From: Azoarcus sp.
GTDB taxonomy: Bacteria > Pseudomonadota > Gammaproteobacteria > Burkholderiales > Rhodocyclaceae
Length of the DNA: 10,997 bases
Direction: 5' to 3'
NCBI GenBank assembly: GCA_031259795.1
Contig: JAIRLA010000005.1
Coordinates: forward strand, 1-10,997
A model generated the notes under the pieces. It searched no databases. It worked only from the letters and a program-made list of their open reading frames with translations, and was not told the DNA's origin. Shown here one piece after another: positions 1 through 6,784 of this stretch (within the stretch, counting starts at the first letter, position 1; the number at the start of each line of letters is the position of its first letter). Both the position numbers and the translations under genes were made by a program.

Positions 1-9
1 GCTGTGCTC

Positions 10-46
10 CTCGCAATGACGAGGGGGACGACTTTCGCAATGGTGA
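10..46 (-). repeat. Inverted ~24-bp tandem REP-like units
   Basis: TCGCAATG occurs at 11-18 and 35-42, 24 bases apart, with CCCCC-type sequence between when read on the minus strand. This is the inverted counterpart of the forward array at 296-370. On the minus strand the order is a unit at 42-35, a C-rich linker, then CGTCATTGCGAGGAGC running off the window edge, which is the start of a REP-like module A. Confidence 0.65.
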
Positions 47-294
47 GTTCTTGCGATGGACCTTCCCTCCCCCGCTTGGCGGGCGAGAGGGTGGCCCGCA
101 GGGCCGGGAGAGGGTTTCGTTCCATGCGGAGCGCAGCGACGCTGATTTCTTTGCGATGGGGCGCGGACAAGCCGCTCCCTTCCTTCGCCCCCTTTGTAAT
201 CAGCGTCGCTTCGCTCCGCATGGTTGGAAGCCCTCTCCCGGCCTTCGGCCACCCTCCCCCGCAAGCGGGGGAGGGAAGTGTTCATCGCAAGAAC
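47..294. repeat. Long imperfect inverted repeat, arms ~100 bp
   Basis: The left arm (47-147) and the right arm (198-294) are imperfect reverse complements around a 50-base centre. The left arm begins GTTCTTGCGATGGA and the right ends CATCGCAAGAAC; the left ends GACGCTGATT and the right begins AATCAGCGTC. Within the right arm, 252-262 and 265-275 form a perfect 11-bp stem (CCCTCCCCCGC / GCGGGGGAGGG) with only AA between. The left arm matches the third module C copy (540-573, ACCCTCTCGCCCGCCAAGCG) better than its own partner at that point, so the arms have exchanged or diverged by module. Confidence 0.8.
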
Positions 295-295
295 G

Positions 296-370
296 CGTCA
301 TTGCGAAAACCCCTCCTTCCCTCGTCATTACGAAAGTCCCCCCCTCGTCATTGCGAGGATGCCCCCACCT
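296..370 (+). repeat. Three tandem ~25-bp units leading into a REP-like module
   Basis: Three units begin CGTCATTGCGA or CGTCATTACGA (core octamers at 299, 326 and 349) and each ends in a C-rich tail such as CCCCCCCT. Spacings are 27 and 23 bases, and the full REP-like unit follows after another 25 (core at 374). There are no unique spacers, so this is not a CRISPR array. Confidence 0.75.
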
Positions 371-406
371 CGTCATTGCGAGGAGCGCAGCGACGTGGCA
401 ATCCAG
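371..406 (+). repeat. REP-like module A, copy 1
   Basis: A 36-bp unit starting CGTCATTGCGAGGAGCGCAG and ending GTGGCAATCCAG. The ATTGC near the start and GCAAT near the end are inverted, so the unit can fold. It closes the tandem array and is followed by a module B hairpin. Confidence 0.75.
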
Positions 407-591
407 TTCGTACCAAACGGAGCGCAGCGACGCTGTTTTTTCTGCGGTGGAAAGTGGACAAGCATCCCCTGCCTTCCTCCCCCCCTTTTAATCAGCGGCG
501 CTCTCGCGCCGGATGGTTGGAAACCCTCTCCCGGCCTTCGGCCACCCTCTCGCCCGCCAAGCGGGGGAGGGAAGTGTCCATCGCAAGACCT

Positions 592-660
592 CGTCATTGC
601 GAGGCGCGTAGCGCCGCGGCAATCCAGTGCGTTCCAACCGGCGCTCTCGCGCCGCTGATT
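592..660 (+). repeat. REP-like module A copy 2 plus module B hairpin
   Basis: The module A copy at 592-627 (CGTCATTGCGAGGCGCGTAG to GGCAATCCAG) is followed by GCGTTCCAACC and a perfect stem, GGCGC (640-644), loop TCTC, GCGCC (649-653). It ends GCTGATT at 660, one base before the mpl stop codon. The same hairpin occurs inverted at 497-510. It could mark the 3' end of the mpl transcript, but there is no T run after the stem on that strand, so a terminator role is only inferred. Confidence 0.7.
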
Positions 661-661
661 T

Positions 662-2014
662 TCAGGCGGCGAGGGCGGCGAGGATTTTTTGGTGGATGCC
701 GCCGAAGCCGCCGTTGCTCATTACCAGTACGTGGTCGCCGGGCCGCGCTTCGGCGGCGAGGGCGGTCACGAGGGCGTCGAGCGCGTCGTGGCAGGATTGG
801 CGCGCGCCGAGCGGCGACAGGGTTGCCGCGACATCCCAGCCGAGGTTGGCGCTGTAGCAGAATACCCGGTCGGCCTGTGCGAGGCTTTGCGGGAGTCTGT
901 CTTTCATCGTGCCCATTTTCATGGTGTTGGAGCGCGGTTCCAGTACGGCGAGGATGCGCGCCGCCGCGCCGACTCTGTGGCGCAGGCCGTCGAGCGTCGT
1001 TGCGATGGCGGTGGGGTGGTGGGCGAAGTCGTCGTAGACTGTCACGCCCGCCGCCGCGCCGCGCACTTCCAGGCGGCGCTTGACGTTTTTGAATTCGGAC
1101 AGCGCCGCGAGGCCGTCGGCGAGGGATACGCCGACGTGGCGCGCAGCCAGGAGCGCGGCGCAGGCGTTGGCGCGGTTGTGCGCGCCGGTCAGCCGCCATT
1201 GGGTGCGGCCGATTTCGCTGTTGCCGTCACGGATGGTGAGGATGCCCGAGGCGTCGTCGCCGTCCGCGCGCCAGCCGCCTTTGCTGGCGTTGAACCAGTC
1301 TACCGGCGTCCAGCAGCCGCGCGCGAGTACGCGCTTGAGGCTGTCTTCCCGCGCGTTGGCGATGATGCGCCCGGAGGCGGGCAGGGTGCGCACGAGGTGG
1401 TGGAATTGTGTTTCGATTGCCGCGAGGTCGGTGAAGATGTCCGCGTGATCGAATTCCAGGTTGTTCAGGATCAGGGTGCGCGGATGGTAGTGGATGAACT
1501 TGGAGCGTTTGTCGCAGAAGGCGGTGTCGTATTCGTCGGCTTCGATCACGAACAGGGGCGTTTTGCCGGGGCGGGCGGAGACGCCGAAATCCAGCGGTAC
1601 GCCGCCGATCAGGAAGCCGGGTTCGAGCGCCGCTTTTTCCAGGATGAAGGCGAGCATCGCGGCGGTCGTCGTTTTGCCGTGCGTGCCGGCCACGCCGAGG
1701 ACCCAGCGCCCTTGCAGGATGTGTTCGGCCAGCCATTGCGGCCCGGAGACGTAGGGCAGGCTCTGGTCGAGGATGGCTTCCAGCAGCGGGTTGCCGCGCG
1801 AGATGGCGTTGCCGACGACGAAGATGTCCGGTTTGAGGGATGCCTGGGCGGCGTCGAACCCTTCGGTGAGGACGATGCCCGCCGCCTGGAGCTGTTCGCT
1901 CATCGGCGGGTACACGTTGGCGTCGCACCCCGTGACTTTGTGCCCGGCGGCGGCGGCCAGTTGCGCCGCGCCGCCCATGAAGGCGCCGCAAATGCCGAGA
2001 ATGTGGATGTGCAT
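662..2014 (-). CDS. mpl: UDP-N-acetylmuramate:L-alanyl-gamma-D-glutamyl-meso-diaminopimelate ligase
   Basis: This 450-residue cytoplasmic Mur-family ligase attaches recycled murein tripeptide to UDP-MurNAc using ATP, returning cell-wall breakdown products to peptidoglycan synthesis. Visible motifs are an N-terminal Rossmann-type segment (HILGICGAFMGG, 4-15), the ATP-binding GTHGKTTT loop (110-117), EADEYDTAFCDKRSKF (158-173), which is typical of Mpl rather than MurC, GAHNRANA (277-284), DDFAHHPTA (328-336), RSNTMKMG (361-368) and a C-terminal MSNGGFGGIH (432-441). The length matches the family. The start MHIHILGICG is the usual family start, although the upstream Shine-Dalgarno is weak. The gene is divergent from the plus-strand gene at 2071. 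Its stop codon lies directly beside the repeat cluster, with no T-rich terminator seen. MurC is the alternative family, but the middle motifs favour Mpl. Confidence 0.96.
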   Translation of the reverse strand: MHIHILGICGAFMGGAAQLAAAAGHKVTGCDANVYPPMSEQLQAAGIVLTEGFDAAQASLKPDIFVVGNAISRGNPLLEAILDQSLPYVSGPQWLAEHILQGRWVLGVAGTHGKTTTAAMLAFILEKAALEPGFLIGGVPLDFGVSARPGKTPLFVIEADEYDTAFCDKRSKFIHYHPRTLILNNLEFDHADIFTDLAAIETQFHHLVRTLPASGRIIANAREDSLKRVLARGCWTPVDWFNASKGGWRADGDDASGILTIRDGNSEIGRTQWRLTGAHNRANACAALLAARHVGVSLADGLAALSEFKNVKRRLEVRGAAAGVTVYDDFAHHPTAIATTLDGLRHRVGAAARILAVLEPRSNTMKMGTMKDRLPQSLAQADRVFCYSANLGWDVAATLSPLGARQSCHDALDALVTALAAEARPGDHVLVMSNGGFGGIHQKILAALAA

Positions 2015-2031
2015 GGAAACATGTGCCCCGT

Positions 2032-2052
2032 GTAGAATGCGGCGGATTCTAC
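2032..2052. promoter_or_regulatory. Divergent promoter candidate: palindrome with back-to-back TAGAAT boxes
   Basis: GTAGAAT (2032-2038), a 7-base centre GCGGCGG and ATTCTAC (2046-2052) form a perfect 7-bp inverted repeat in the 56-base gap between mpl and the gene at 2071. TAGAAT is a good -10 hexamer on each strand and has TG just upstream on the plus strand. No convincing -35 was found on either side. An operator is an alternative reading. Confidence 0.4.
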
Positions 2053-2070
2053 CTGAAGGCGGTTTTTTCC

Positions 2071-2688
2071 ATGGCGCAACATGGTTTCTTTTCCCGGAGC
2101 GCGCAGCGCCGCCGCGAAATCGCCGCGCTGGCCGCGCGCATGATGGCGGAGGATGGCGTGAGCGATTTCGGTTTTGCCAAACGCAAGGCCGCCCGCCAGC
2201 TTGGCGCGAGCGATGCCGAGTTCTTGCCGGCTAATGCCGAGATCGAGGCGGAATTGCGCCTTTGGCAGGCTTTGTACCAGAGCGGTGAGCACGCCGAGCG
2301 TCTGGCCGGGATGCGCGCCGCGGCGGTGGGGCTGATGCGCGCGCTCGATGGATTCCGCCCTTATCTGACGGGCGGGGCGCTCGATGGCACGGCGGGGCGT
2401 TACGCGGAGATCGAGATAGATCTTTTCCCGGAGAGCGCCAAGGATGTCGAGATTTTCTTGCTCAACACCGCGCCGGCTTTCGAGCACCGCGAGATACGCA
2501 AGGGCGCGCCCGATGCGCCGGAAGCGGTGCTCGCGCTCGATTGGGAAGGCGTGCCGGCGCGGTTGTCCATTTATCCGGCGATGGCGGAACGCGATCGCCG
2601 CCAGCCGCGCGCGCGTCTTGCCCAGGTCGAGGCTCTGATCGCCGCGGGGGATGGCCCGGCGGCGGCCATGGACGGCGACGGGCGCTGA
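2071..2688 (+). CDS. Conserved hypothetical protein with a nucleotidyltransferase-like motif
   Basis: This 205-residue protein has no name I can give with confidence. I recall similar proteins beside mpl in betaproteobacteria, sometimes mislabelled as Mur ligases. The N-terminal ~95 residues are helical and basic (SRSAQRRREIAAL; FAKRKAARQLG at 35-45). Residues 98-119 read YLTGGALDGTAG then RYAEIEIDLF, which fits the hG[GS]-x(9-13)-Dh[DE]h pattern of minimal nucleotidyltransferases, with Glu in the first acidic position. A third acidic residue might be D157 in ALDWEG. The tail (GDGPAAAMDGDGR) looks disordered. The start is ATG 2071, 16 codons inside a longer frame whose upstream part overlaps the promoter region; GAAGGCGG lies about 10 bases before it. 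The function, including any nucleotidyl transfer, is inference. Confidence 0.8.
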   Translation: MAQHGFFSRSAQRRREIAALAARMMAEDGVSDFGFAKRKAARQLGASDAEFLPANAEIEAELRLWQALYQSGEHAERLAGMRAAAVGLMRALDGFRPYLTGGALDGTAGRYAEIEIDLFPESAKDVEIFLLNTAPAFEHREIRKGAPDAPEAVLALDWEGVPARLSIYPAMAERDRRQPRARLAQVEALIAAGDGPAAAMDGDGR

Positions 2689-2751
2689 TCTGCGCGGGCC
2701 GGACGAGCGCCCGCTGGCGACGGCAGGCAAGTCGGAACGGATTTTCACGAT

Positions 2752-2756
2752 GGAGG
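2752..2756 (+). promoter_or_regulatory. Ribosome binding site that sets the GTG start of the thioredoxin-like gene
   Basis: GGAGG lies 9 bases before GTG 2766. The reading frame continues upstream without a stop through the end of the preceding gene, but only this GTG is followed at once by a basic end and a hydrophobic segment typical of an exported or anchored protein. Confidence 0.65.
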
Positions 2757-2765
2757 CGAGGGGCG

Positions 2766-3329
2766 GTGTCGAGGTTTCGGAGTCTCCCGGCGCTCGCCGT
2801 GGTCGTGGCTGTAGCTGTGGCCGCGCTCGCCGTCGGGGCGGGGCTGGCGGCGCGCGGGTATTCGCCCTGGCCGCGCGGCGGCGGCGCGGGCGATGCCGCC
2901 GCCGCCGCGTTGCTGGCGCTTTCCCTGCCCGATGCGCACGGCGACGAGCAGGCGGTGGCACAGTGGAAAGGCCGCGTCATCGTCGTCAATTATTGGGCGA
3001 CGTGGTGCCCGCCCTGCCGGGCGGAGATCGGGGATTTCGCCGCCGCCAGCCGCGATTTCGCCGGGGAGGGGGTGCAATTCGTCGGCATCGGCATCGACGA
3101 CGCCGCCAGGGTGCGGGAATTCGGGGAGCGCTTCGCCGTGCCTTATCCTTTGCTGGTCGCGCCGCCGCGCGTGCTGGAGCAGACCGCGGGTTTCGGCAAC
3201 GCCGCCGGGGCTTTGCCATTGACCGTCATCATCGACCGCCATGGCGCGGTGCGGCATGTCGAGTTGGGGGCGATGAGCCGGAAAGAACTCGAAGCCCGGT
3301 TGCGGCCATTGCTCGGCGAGATGACGTGA
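2766..3329 (+). CDS. Membrane-anchored TlpA/ResA-type thioredoxin-like protein
   Basis: This 187-residue protein of the AhpC/TSA-TlpA fold probably acts in the periplasm as a thiol-disulfide reductant, for example in cytochrome c maturation or protection of cysteine proteins. After a short basic end (SRFRS), residues 9-30 form an Ala/Val-rich membrane segment with no lipobox cysteine, so it is likely an uncleaved anchor. An Ala/Gly-rich linker (31-50) leads to the thioredoxin domain. The active site is WATWCPPC (77-84; C81 and C84), the beta strand before it is VIVVNY, and the cis-proline loop is GALP (148-151), followed by the family-typical LTVIIDRHG. It lies 77 bases after the hypothetical gene and 50 before aroQ. 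The exact partner cannot be told from sequence, and naming it DsbE or TlpA would be arbitrary. Confidence 0.9.
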   Translation: MSRFRSLPALAVVVAVAVAALAVGAGLAARGYSPWPRGGGAGDAAAAALLALSLPDAHGDEQAVAQWKGRVIVVNYWATWCPPCRAEIGDFAAASRDFAGEGVQFVGIGIDDAARVREFGERFAVPYPLLVAPPRVLEQTAGFGNAAGALPLTVIIDRHGAVRHVELGAMSRKELEARLRPLLGEMT

Positions 3330-3379
3330 ACGTGATTTTCTAGTGGACAAAGTGTCGCCAACTACGCCAAACTTCCACC

Positions 3380-3868
3380 ATGACGCGACCAAAAGGCAGT
3401 AAAAACCCACCTCCCGCGCCACGCCGCATCCTGGTGCTGCATGGCCCGAATCTCAATCTGCTCGGCACGAGGGAGCCGGACATCTATGGCCGGACGACCC
3501 TGGCCGACATTCATGTCGCCATGGAGTCGCGCGCCCGCGCCGACGGCGTGCAGCTCGAATCCTTCCAGAGCAATCACGAAGGCCAGCTCATCGACCGCAT
3601 CCAGGCCGCGGCGGTCGAGGGCATCGACTTCATCATCATCAATCCGGCCGCTTACACCCACACCAGCATCGCGTTGCGCGACGCGCTGGCGGCGGTGCGC
3701 ATTCCGTTCGTGGAAGTGCATCTGTCCAATATCCACGCCCGCGAATCTTTCCGCCGCCGCTCGTATTTTTCCGAACTCGCCGTGGGGGTGATTTGCGGGC
3801 TGGGCGCGCACGGTTATCTGGCGGCGGCGGATTTCGCTCTTGCCCGGCTGCGGGAGCTGGCCGACTGA
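3380..3868 (+). CDS. aroQ: 3-dehydroquinate dehydratase, type II
   Basis: This 162-residue cytoplasmic enzyme converts 3-dehydroquinate to 3-dehydroshikimate, the third step of the shikimate pathway; type II enzymes form dodecamers. Visible motifs are [18 protein letters not shown] (20-37) with the catalytic tyrosine Y36, FQSNHEG (62-68), [10 protein letters not shown] (87-96) for substrate binding, and EVHLSN (112-117) with the catalytic histidine H114. The first 15 residues ([15 protein letters not shown]) are a basic, proline-rich extension before the usual family start. ATG 3380 is the first start after an in-frame TAG at 3341, but no strong Shine-Dalgarno precedes it. It is followed 79 bases later by accB, an arrangement common in beta- and gammaproteobacteria. 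Confidence 0.97.
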   Translation: MTRPKGSKNPPPAPRRILVLHGPNLNLLGTREPDIYGRTTLADIHVAMESRARADGVQLESFQSNHEGQLIDRIQAAAVEGIDFIIINPAAYTHTSIALRDALAAVRIPFVEVHLSNIHARESFRRRSYFSELAVGVICGLGAHGYLAAADFALARLRELAD

Positions 3869-3910
3869 CGCCGCGGCGGCGCGGCTCGTTTCTCCGCCCG
3901 CCGCCCCGGC

Positions 3911-3941
3911 GCATCCCTTTGCATCCCTTTTTTGCCCGGAG
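3911..3941 (+). promoter_or_regulatory. accB leader: duplicated 10-mer and ribosome binding site
   Basis: GCATCCCTTT occurs twice in direct tandem (3911-3920 and 3921-3930), extending into a T run (3928-3933). The Shine-Dalgarno GGAG is at 3938-3941, six bases before the accB ATG. The duplication may simply be slippage. The T run is not preceded by a clear stem, so no terminator is called. Confidence 0.5.
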
Positions 3942-3947
3942 AACATT

Positions 3948-4382
3948 ATGGATTTGCGCAAGCTCAAGAAACTGATCGATCTCGTCCAGGAATCAGGTAT
4001 TTCCGAACTCGAAATCACCGAAGGCGAAGAAAAGGTGCGCATCGCCAAGCATCTGGCCGCGCCCGCCCTGGCGCTGGCCGCCGCGCCGCCGGGTTATGCG
4101 CCGCCGCCCGCCGTCGGCGGTCTCCCCGAGGCCGCCGCGCTGCCCGAGGGCCATGTGGTGAAGTCGCCGATGGTCGGCACTTTCTACCGCGCTTCCGCGC
4201 CCGGCGCGACGCCTCTGGTCGAAGTCGGCCAGAGCGTCGCCGTCGGCGACCGCCTGTGCATCATCGAGGCCATGAAGCTGATGAACGAAATCGAAGCCGA
4301 TGCCGCCGGCGCGATCAAGGCCGTGCTGGTGGAGAACGGGCAGCCGGTCGAATTCGGCCAGCCCCTGTTCGTGATCGGTTGA
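3948..4382 (+). CDS. accB: Biotin carboxyl carrier protein of acetyl-CoA carboxylase
   Basis: This 144-residue carrier holds the biotin that AccC carboxylates and the AccA/AccD transferase uses to make malonyl-CoA, the first committed step of fatty-acid synthesis. The N-terminal region ([20 protein letters not shown]) is typical of BCCP. A flexible Ala/Pro-rich linker spans about 37-66. The C-terminal biotinyl domain (67-144) contains KSPMVGTFY (72-80) and the biotinylation motif EAMKLMNE (107-114), with K110 as the expected modified lysine. It is slightly shorter than the 156-residue E. coli protein, mainly in the linker. ATG 3948 is chosen because it gives the family start and has GGAG upstream; the frame is open further upstream, into the end of aroQ. 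The accC start lies five bases after its stop, which suggests translational coupling. Confidence 0.97.
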   Translation: MDLRKLKKLIDLVQESGISELEITEGEEKVRIAKHLAAPALALAAAPPGYAPPPAVGGLPEAAALPEGHVVKSPMVGTFYRASAPGATPLVEVGQSVAVGDRLCIIEAMKLMNEIEADAAGAIKAVLVENGQPVEFGQPLFVIG

Positions 4383-4387
4383 GCGCC

Positions 4388-5749
4388 ATGTTCGAGAAGA
4401 TTCTCATCGCCAATCGCGGGGAGATTGCCCTGCGGGTGCTGCGCGCCTGCCGCGAACTGGGCGTCAAGGTCGTCGCCGTGCATTCCGAGGCCGATACCGA
4501 GGCCAAGTACGTCAAGCTCGCCGACGAGTCGGTGTGCATCGGCCCCGCGCCGTCCGCGCAGAGCTATCTCAACGTTCCCGCCATTATTTCGGCGGCGGAA
4601 GTGACCGATGCCGAAGCCATCCATCCCGGCTACGGTTTCCTTTCCGAGAACGCCGATTTCGCCGAGCGCATCGAGCAGTCCGGCTTTGTTTTCATCGGCC
4701 CGCGTCCGGAGACGATCCGGCTCATGGGCGACAAGGTGTCGGCCAAGGACGCGATGAAAGCCGCGGGCGTGCCCTGCGTGCCCGGCTCCGACGGCGCGCT
4801 GTCGGAAGACTCCCGGGAAATCGTGCGGATCGCCCGCGGCGTCGGTTATCCGGTCATCATCAAGGCGGCGGGCGGCGGCGGCGGGCGGGGCATGCGGGTG
4901 GTGCATACCGAGGCGGCCCTGCTCAATGCCGTGTCGACGACGCGGGCCGAGGCGCAGGCGGCTTTCGGCAATCCCGTGGTGTACATGGAGAAATTCCTCG
5001 AAAACCCGCGCCATATCGAAATCCAGATCATGGCCGACCAGCACGGCAGCGCCGTTTATCTGGGCGAGCGGGATTGTTCGATGCAGCGCCGCCACCAGAA
5101 GGTGATCGAAGAAGCGCCCGCGCCGGGCATCGACCGCAAGCTGATCGCCGCCGTCGGCGAACGTTGCGCCAGGGCGTGCCGCAAGATCGGCTATCGCGGC
5201 GCGGGCACGTTCGAGTTCCTGTACGAGAACGGCGAGTTCTATTTCATCGAGATGAACACGCGGGTGCAGGTCGAGCATCCTGTCACCGAACTCATCACCG
5301 GCATCGACATCGTCCAGACCCAGATCCGCGTCGCCGCCGGGGAAAAGCTGCGCTTCCGCCAGCGCGACATCGAATTGCGCGGCCACGCCATCGAGTGCCG
5401 GATCAATGCCGAGGACCCGTTCAATTTCACTCCTTCGCCGGGGCGGATCACCAACTGGCACACGCCCGGCGGCCCCGGCGTGCGGGTCGACTCCCACGCC
5501 TATAACGGCTATACCGTGCCGTCGCACTACGACTCGATGATCGGCAAGCTGATTACTTGCGGCGACACGCGCGAGCAGGCCATCCGCCGCATGCGCATCG
5601 CGCTCTCGGAGATGGCCGTCGCCGGGATCAAGACCAATATTCCGCTCCACCAGGCGCTCATGCTCGATACTAATTTCATCGAGGGCGGCGCCAGCATCCA
5701 TTATCTGGAAGAGCGCCTGTCCGACCTCAACGAGGTCAAGACCGACTGA
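4388..5749 (+). CDS. accC: Biotin carboxylase subunit of acetyl-CoA carboxylase
   Basis: This 453-residue ATP-grasp enzyme carboxylates the biotin on AccB with bicarbonate and ATP. The start [20 protein letters not shown] is the classic biotin carboxylase N-terminus, followed by [14 protein letters not shown] (79-92). The glycine-rich ATP lid is [10 protein letters not shown] (160-169). Residues known from E. coli AccC fall at the same positions: K116, K159, H209, K238, E276, E288, N290, R292, E296 and R338. The C-terminal domain carries the usual YDSMIGKLI segment. The length fits the family, and nothing appears missing. The gene follows accB with a five-base gap, so stoichiometric co-expression is likely, and prmA starts 16 bases after its stop. 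Confidence 0.98.
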   Translation: MFEKILIANRGEIALRVLRACRELGVKVVAVHSEADTEAKYVKLADESVCIGPAPSAQSYLNVPAIISAAEVTDAEAIHPGYGFLSENADFAERIEQSGFVFIGPRPETIRLMGDKVSAKDAMKAAGVPCVPGSDGALSEDSREIVRIARGVGYPVIIKAAGGGGGRGMRVVHTEAALLNAVSTTRAEAQAAFGNPVVYMEKFLENPRHIEIQIMADQHGSAVYLGERDCSMQRRHQKVIEEAPAPGIDRKLIAAVGERCARACRKIGYRGAGTFEFLYENGEFYFIEMNTRVQVEHPVTELITGIDIVQTQIRVAAGEKLRFRQRDIELRGHAIECRINAEDPFNFTPSPGRITNWHTPGGPGVRVDSHAYNGYTVPSHYDSMIGKLITCGDTREQAIRRMRIALSEMAVAGIKTNIPLHQALMLDTNFIEGGASIHYLEERLSDLNEVKTD

Positions 5750-5765
5750 AAGAGGAACGCGCGCG

Positions 5766-6659
5766 ATGTGGCTTTCCGTTACGCTGCGAGCCGATGCCGG
5801 GCGCGCCGAAGCGCTCTCGGAGGCGCTGCTGGCGGCGGGGGCGCTCTCGGTGTCGATCGAAGACGCCGACGCCGGCGGCGCCGCCGAGACGCCGCAGTTC
5901 GGCGAACCCGGCCACGCGCCGGCGAGCCTCTGGGCGCACAGCCGGGTGATCGCCCTTTTCGCGCCGGAGGCCGCCGTCGCCGCCATCCTCGAAGAGGCCG
6001 CCGCCAGGGCGGGGTTCGCCGCCGCGCCGCCGTTCGACACCGAAGAAGTGGCCGAACAGGACTGGGTGCGGGTCACGCAAAGCCAGTTCGCCCCCATCCG
6101 CGTCACCGACCGCCTGTGGATCGTCCCGTCCTGGCACGAAGCGCCCGATGCGGCGGCGATCAACATCGCGCTCGATCCCGGCATGGCGTTCGGCACGGGT
6201 TCGCATCCGACCACCCGCCTGTGCCTGCAATGGCTGTGCGAAACCGTGCGCCCGGGCCTCTCGCTCCTCGATTACGGCTGCGGCTCGGGCATCCTCGGCA
6301 TCGCCGCCGCCCGCCTCGGCGCGGCGACGGTCCTGGGCGTGGACATCGATGAGCGCGCGCTGGAAGCGGCGCGCGACAACGCCGCGCGCAATGGCGTGAG
6401 CGGCATCGTCCATGTGCGACACTCCAGCGCCGCGCTGGAGACGGCATTCGATCTCGTCGTCGCCAACATCCTCACCAACCCCTTGTGCGTGCTGGCCCCC
6501 GCGATCGCGGCGCGGGTCGCCGCCGGAGGGCGGGCGGCGCTCTCCGGCGTGCTCGAACAGCAGGCCGGGCAGGTCATCGATGCCTGGAAACCCTGGATCG
6601 CGCTGGAAATCGGCGCGGTGGACGACGGCTGGGCGCGGCTGCAAGGCCGCCGTTCGTGA
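5766..6659 (+). CDS. prmA: Ribosomal protein L11 methyltransferase
   Basis: This 297-residue SAM-dependent enzyme trimethylates several amino groups of ribosomal protein L11. The N-terminal substrate-recognition domain begins MWLSVTLRAD and includes EQDWVRVTQSQFAPI (97-111). The catalytic domain has DPGMAFGTGSHPTT (137-150), the SAM-binding motif DYGCGSGILGIAA (169-181), the acidic loop GVDID (191-195) and ANILTNPL (233-240). AGAGGA lies nine bases before the ATG at 5766. The accB-accC-prmA order is common in proteobacteria. The gene is complete and shows no anomaly. A gap of 125 bases follows before the next gene. Confidence 0.97.
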   Translation: MWLSVTLRADAGRAEALSEALLAAGALSVSIEDADAGGAAETPQFGEPGHAPASLWAHSRVIALFAPEAAVAAILEEAAARAGFAAAPPFDTEEVAEQDWVRVTQSQFAPIRVTDRLWIVPSWHEAPDAAAINIALDPGMAFGTGSHPTTRLCLQWLCETVRPGLSLLDYGCGSGILGIAAARLGAATVLGVDIDERALEAARDNAARNGVSGIVHVRHSSAALETAFDLVVANILTNPLCVLAPAIAARVAAGGRAALSGVLEQQAGQVIDAWKPWIALEIGAVDDGWARLQGRRS

Positions 6660-6711
6660 GGGAAATCCGCCGTGCTCCGGAATTCGTTGTCGCTGCGCAC
6701 GGAGAAACGTA

Positions 6712-6759
6712 CAGACAAGGCGCCCGAAGCAGGCGATAATCTGCTACTTATCGTTTTTT
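6712..6759 (+). promoter_or_regulatory. Promoter candidate overlapping a hairpin and T run between prmA and the DUF3426 gene
   Basis: CAGACA (6712-6717) and GATAAT (6735-6740) are separated by exactly 17 bases and resemble sigma-70 -35 and -10 boxes. CGATAA (6734-6739) also pairs with TTATCG (6748-6753) across an 8-base loop, followed at once by six T (6754-6759), a weak intrinsic-terminator shape. Either reading, or a leader that combines both, is possible. The stem is short and AT-rich. Confidence 0.4.
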
Positions 6760-6784
6760 ATCCGTGGAGCCGGGTTCGTTTTCG

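Larger units (their letters stand above)
1..660. repeat. Mosaic of palindromic intergenic repeat modules (no gene)
   Basis: This 660-base stretch holds no credible gene. It is built from three recurring modules in both orientations. Module A is a REP-like unit of about 36 bp beginning CGTCATTGCGAGG and ending GGCAATCCAG, at 371-406 and 592-627, with a partial inverted copy running off the left edge at about 1-24. Module B is a hairpin ending in GCTGATT, forward at 118-147, 411-435 and 629-660, inverted at 198-229 and 490-522. Module C contains CCTCCCCCGC...GCGGGGGAGG and the GGCC-TTC-GGCC hairpin; it is inverted at about 51-117 and forward at about 230-290 and 523-588. Open reading frames here run through the repeats and are chance frames in GC-rich DNA. 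The REP-like unit resembles dispersed repeats I recall from several proteobacteria; that family link is from memory. Confidence 0.85.

Noticed and set aside
296..406. CRISPR array
   Set aside because: Units repeat every 23-27 bases with C-rich tails and no unique spacers; no cas genes in the window.
640..653. Intrinsic terminator for mpl
   Set aside because: The GC stem is good, but no T run follows on the minus strand, so it is described as part of the repeat only.
4..1083. Open frames across the repeat region, including one of 359 codons on the plus strand
   Set aside because: They run through repeated hairpin modules and then antisense to mpl; the peptide is Arg/Pro/Ser-rich with repeated segments and no recognisable domain.
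689..2035. 448-codon plus-strand frame antisense to mpl
   Set aside because: Shadow frame from GC-rich codon structure; mpl has all family motifs on the other strand.
4184..6214. 676-codon minus-strand frame across accC and prmA
   Set aside because: Antisense to two genes with intact catalytic motifs; no domain recognisable.
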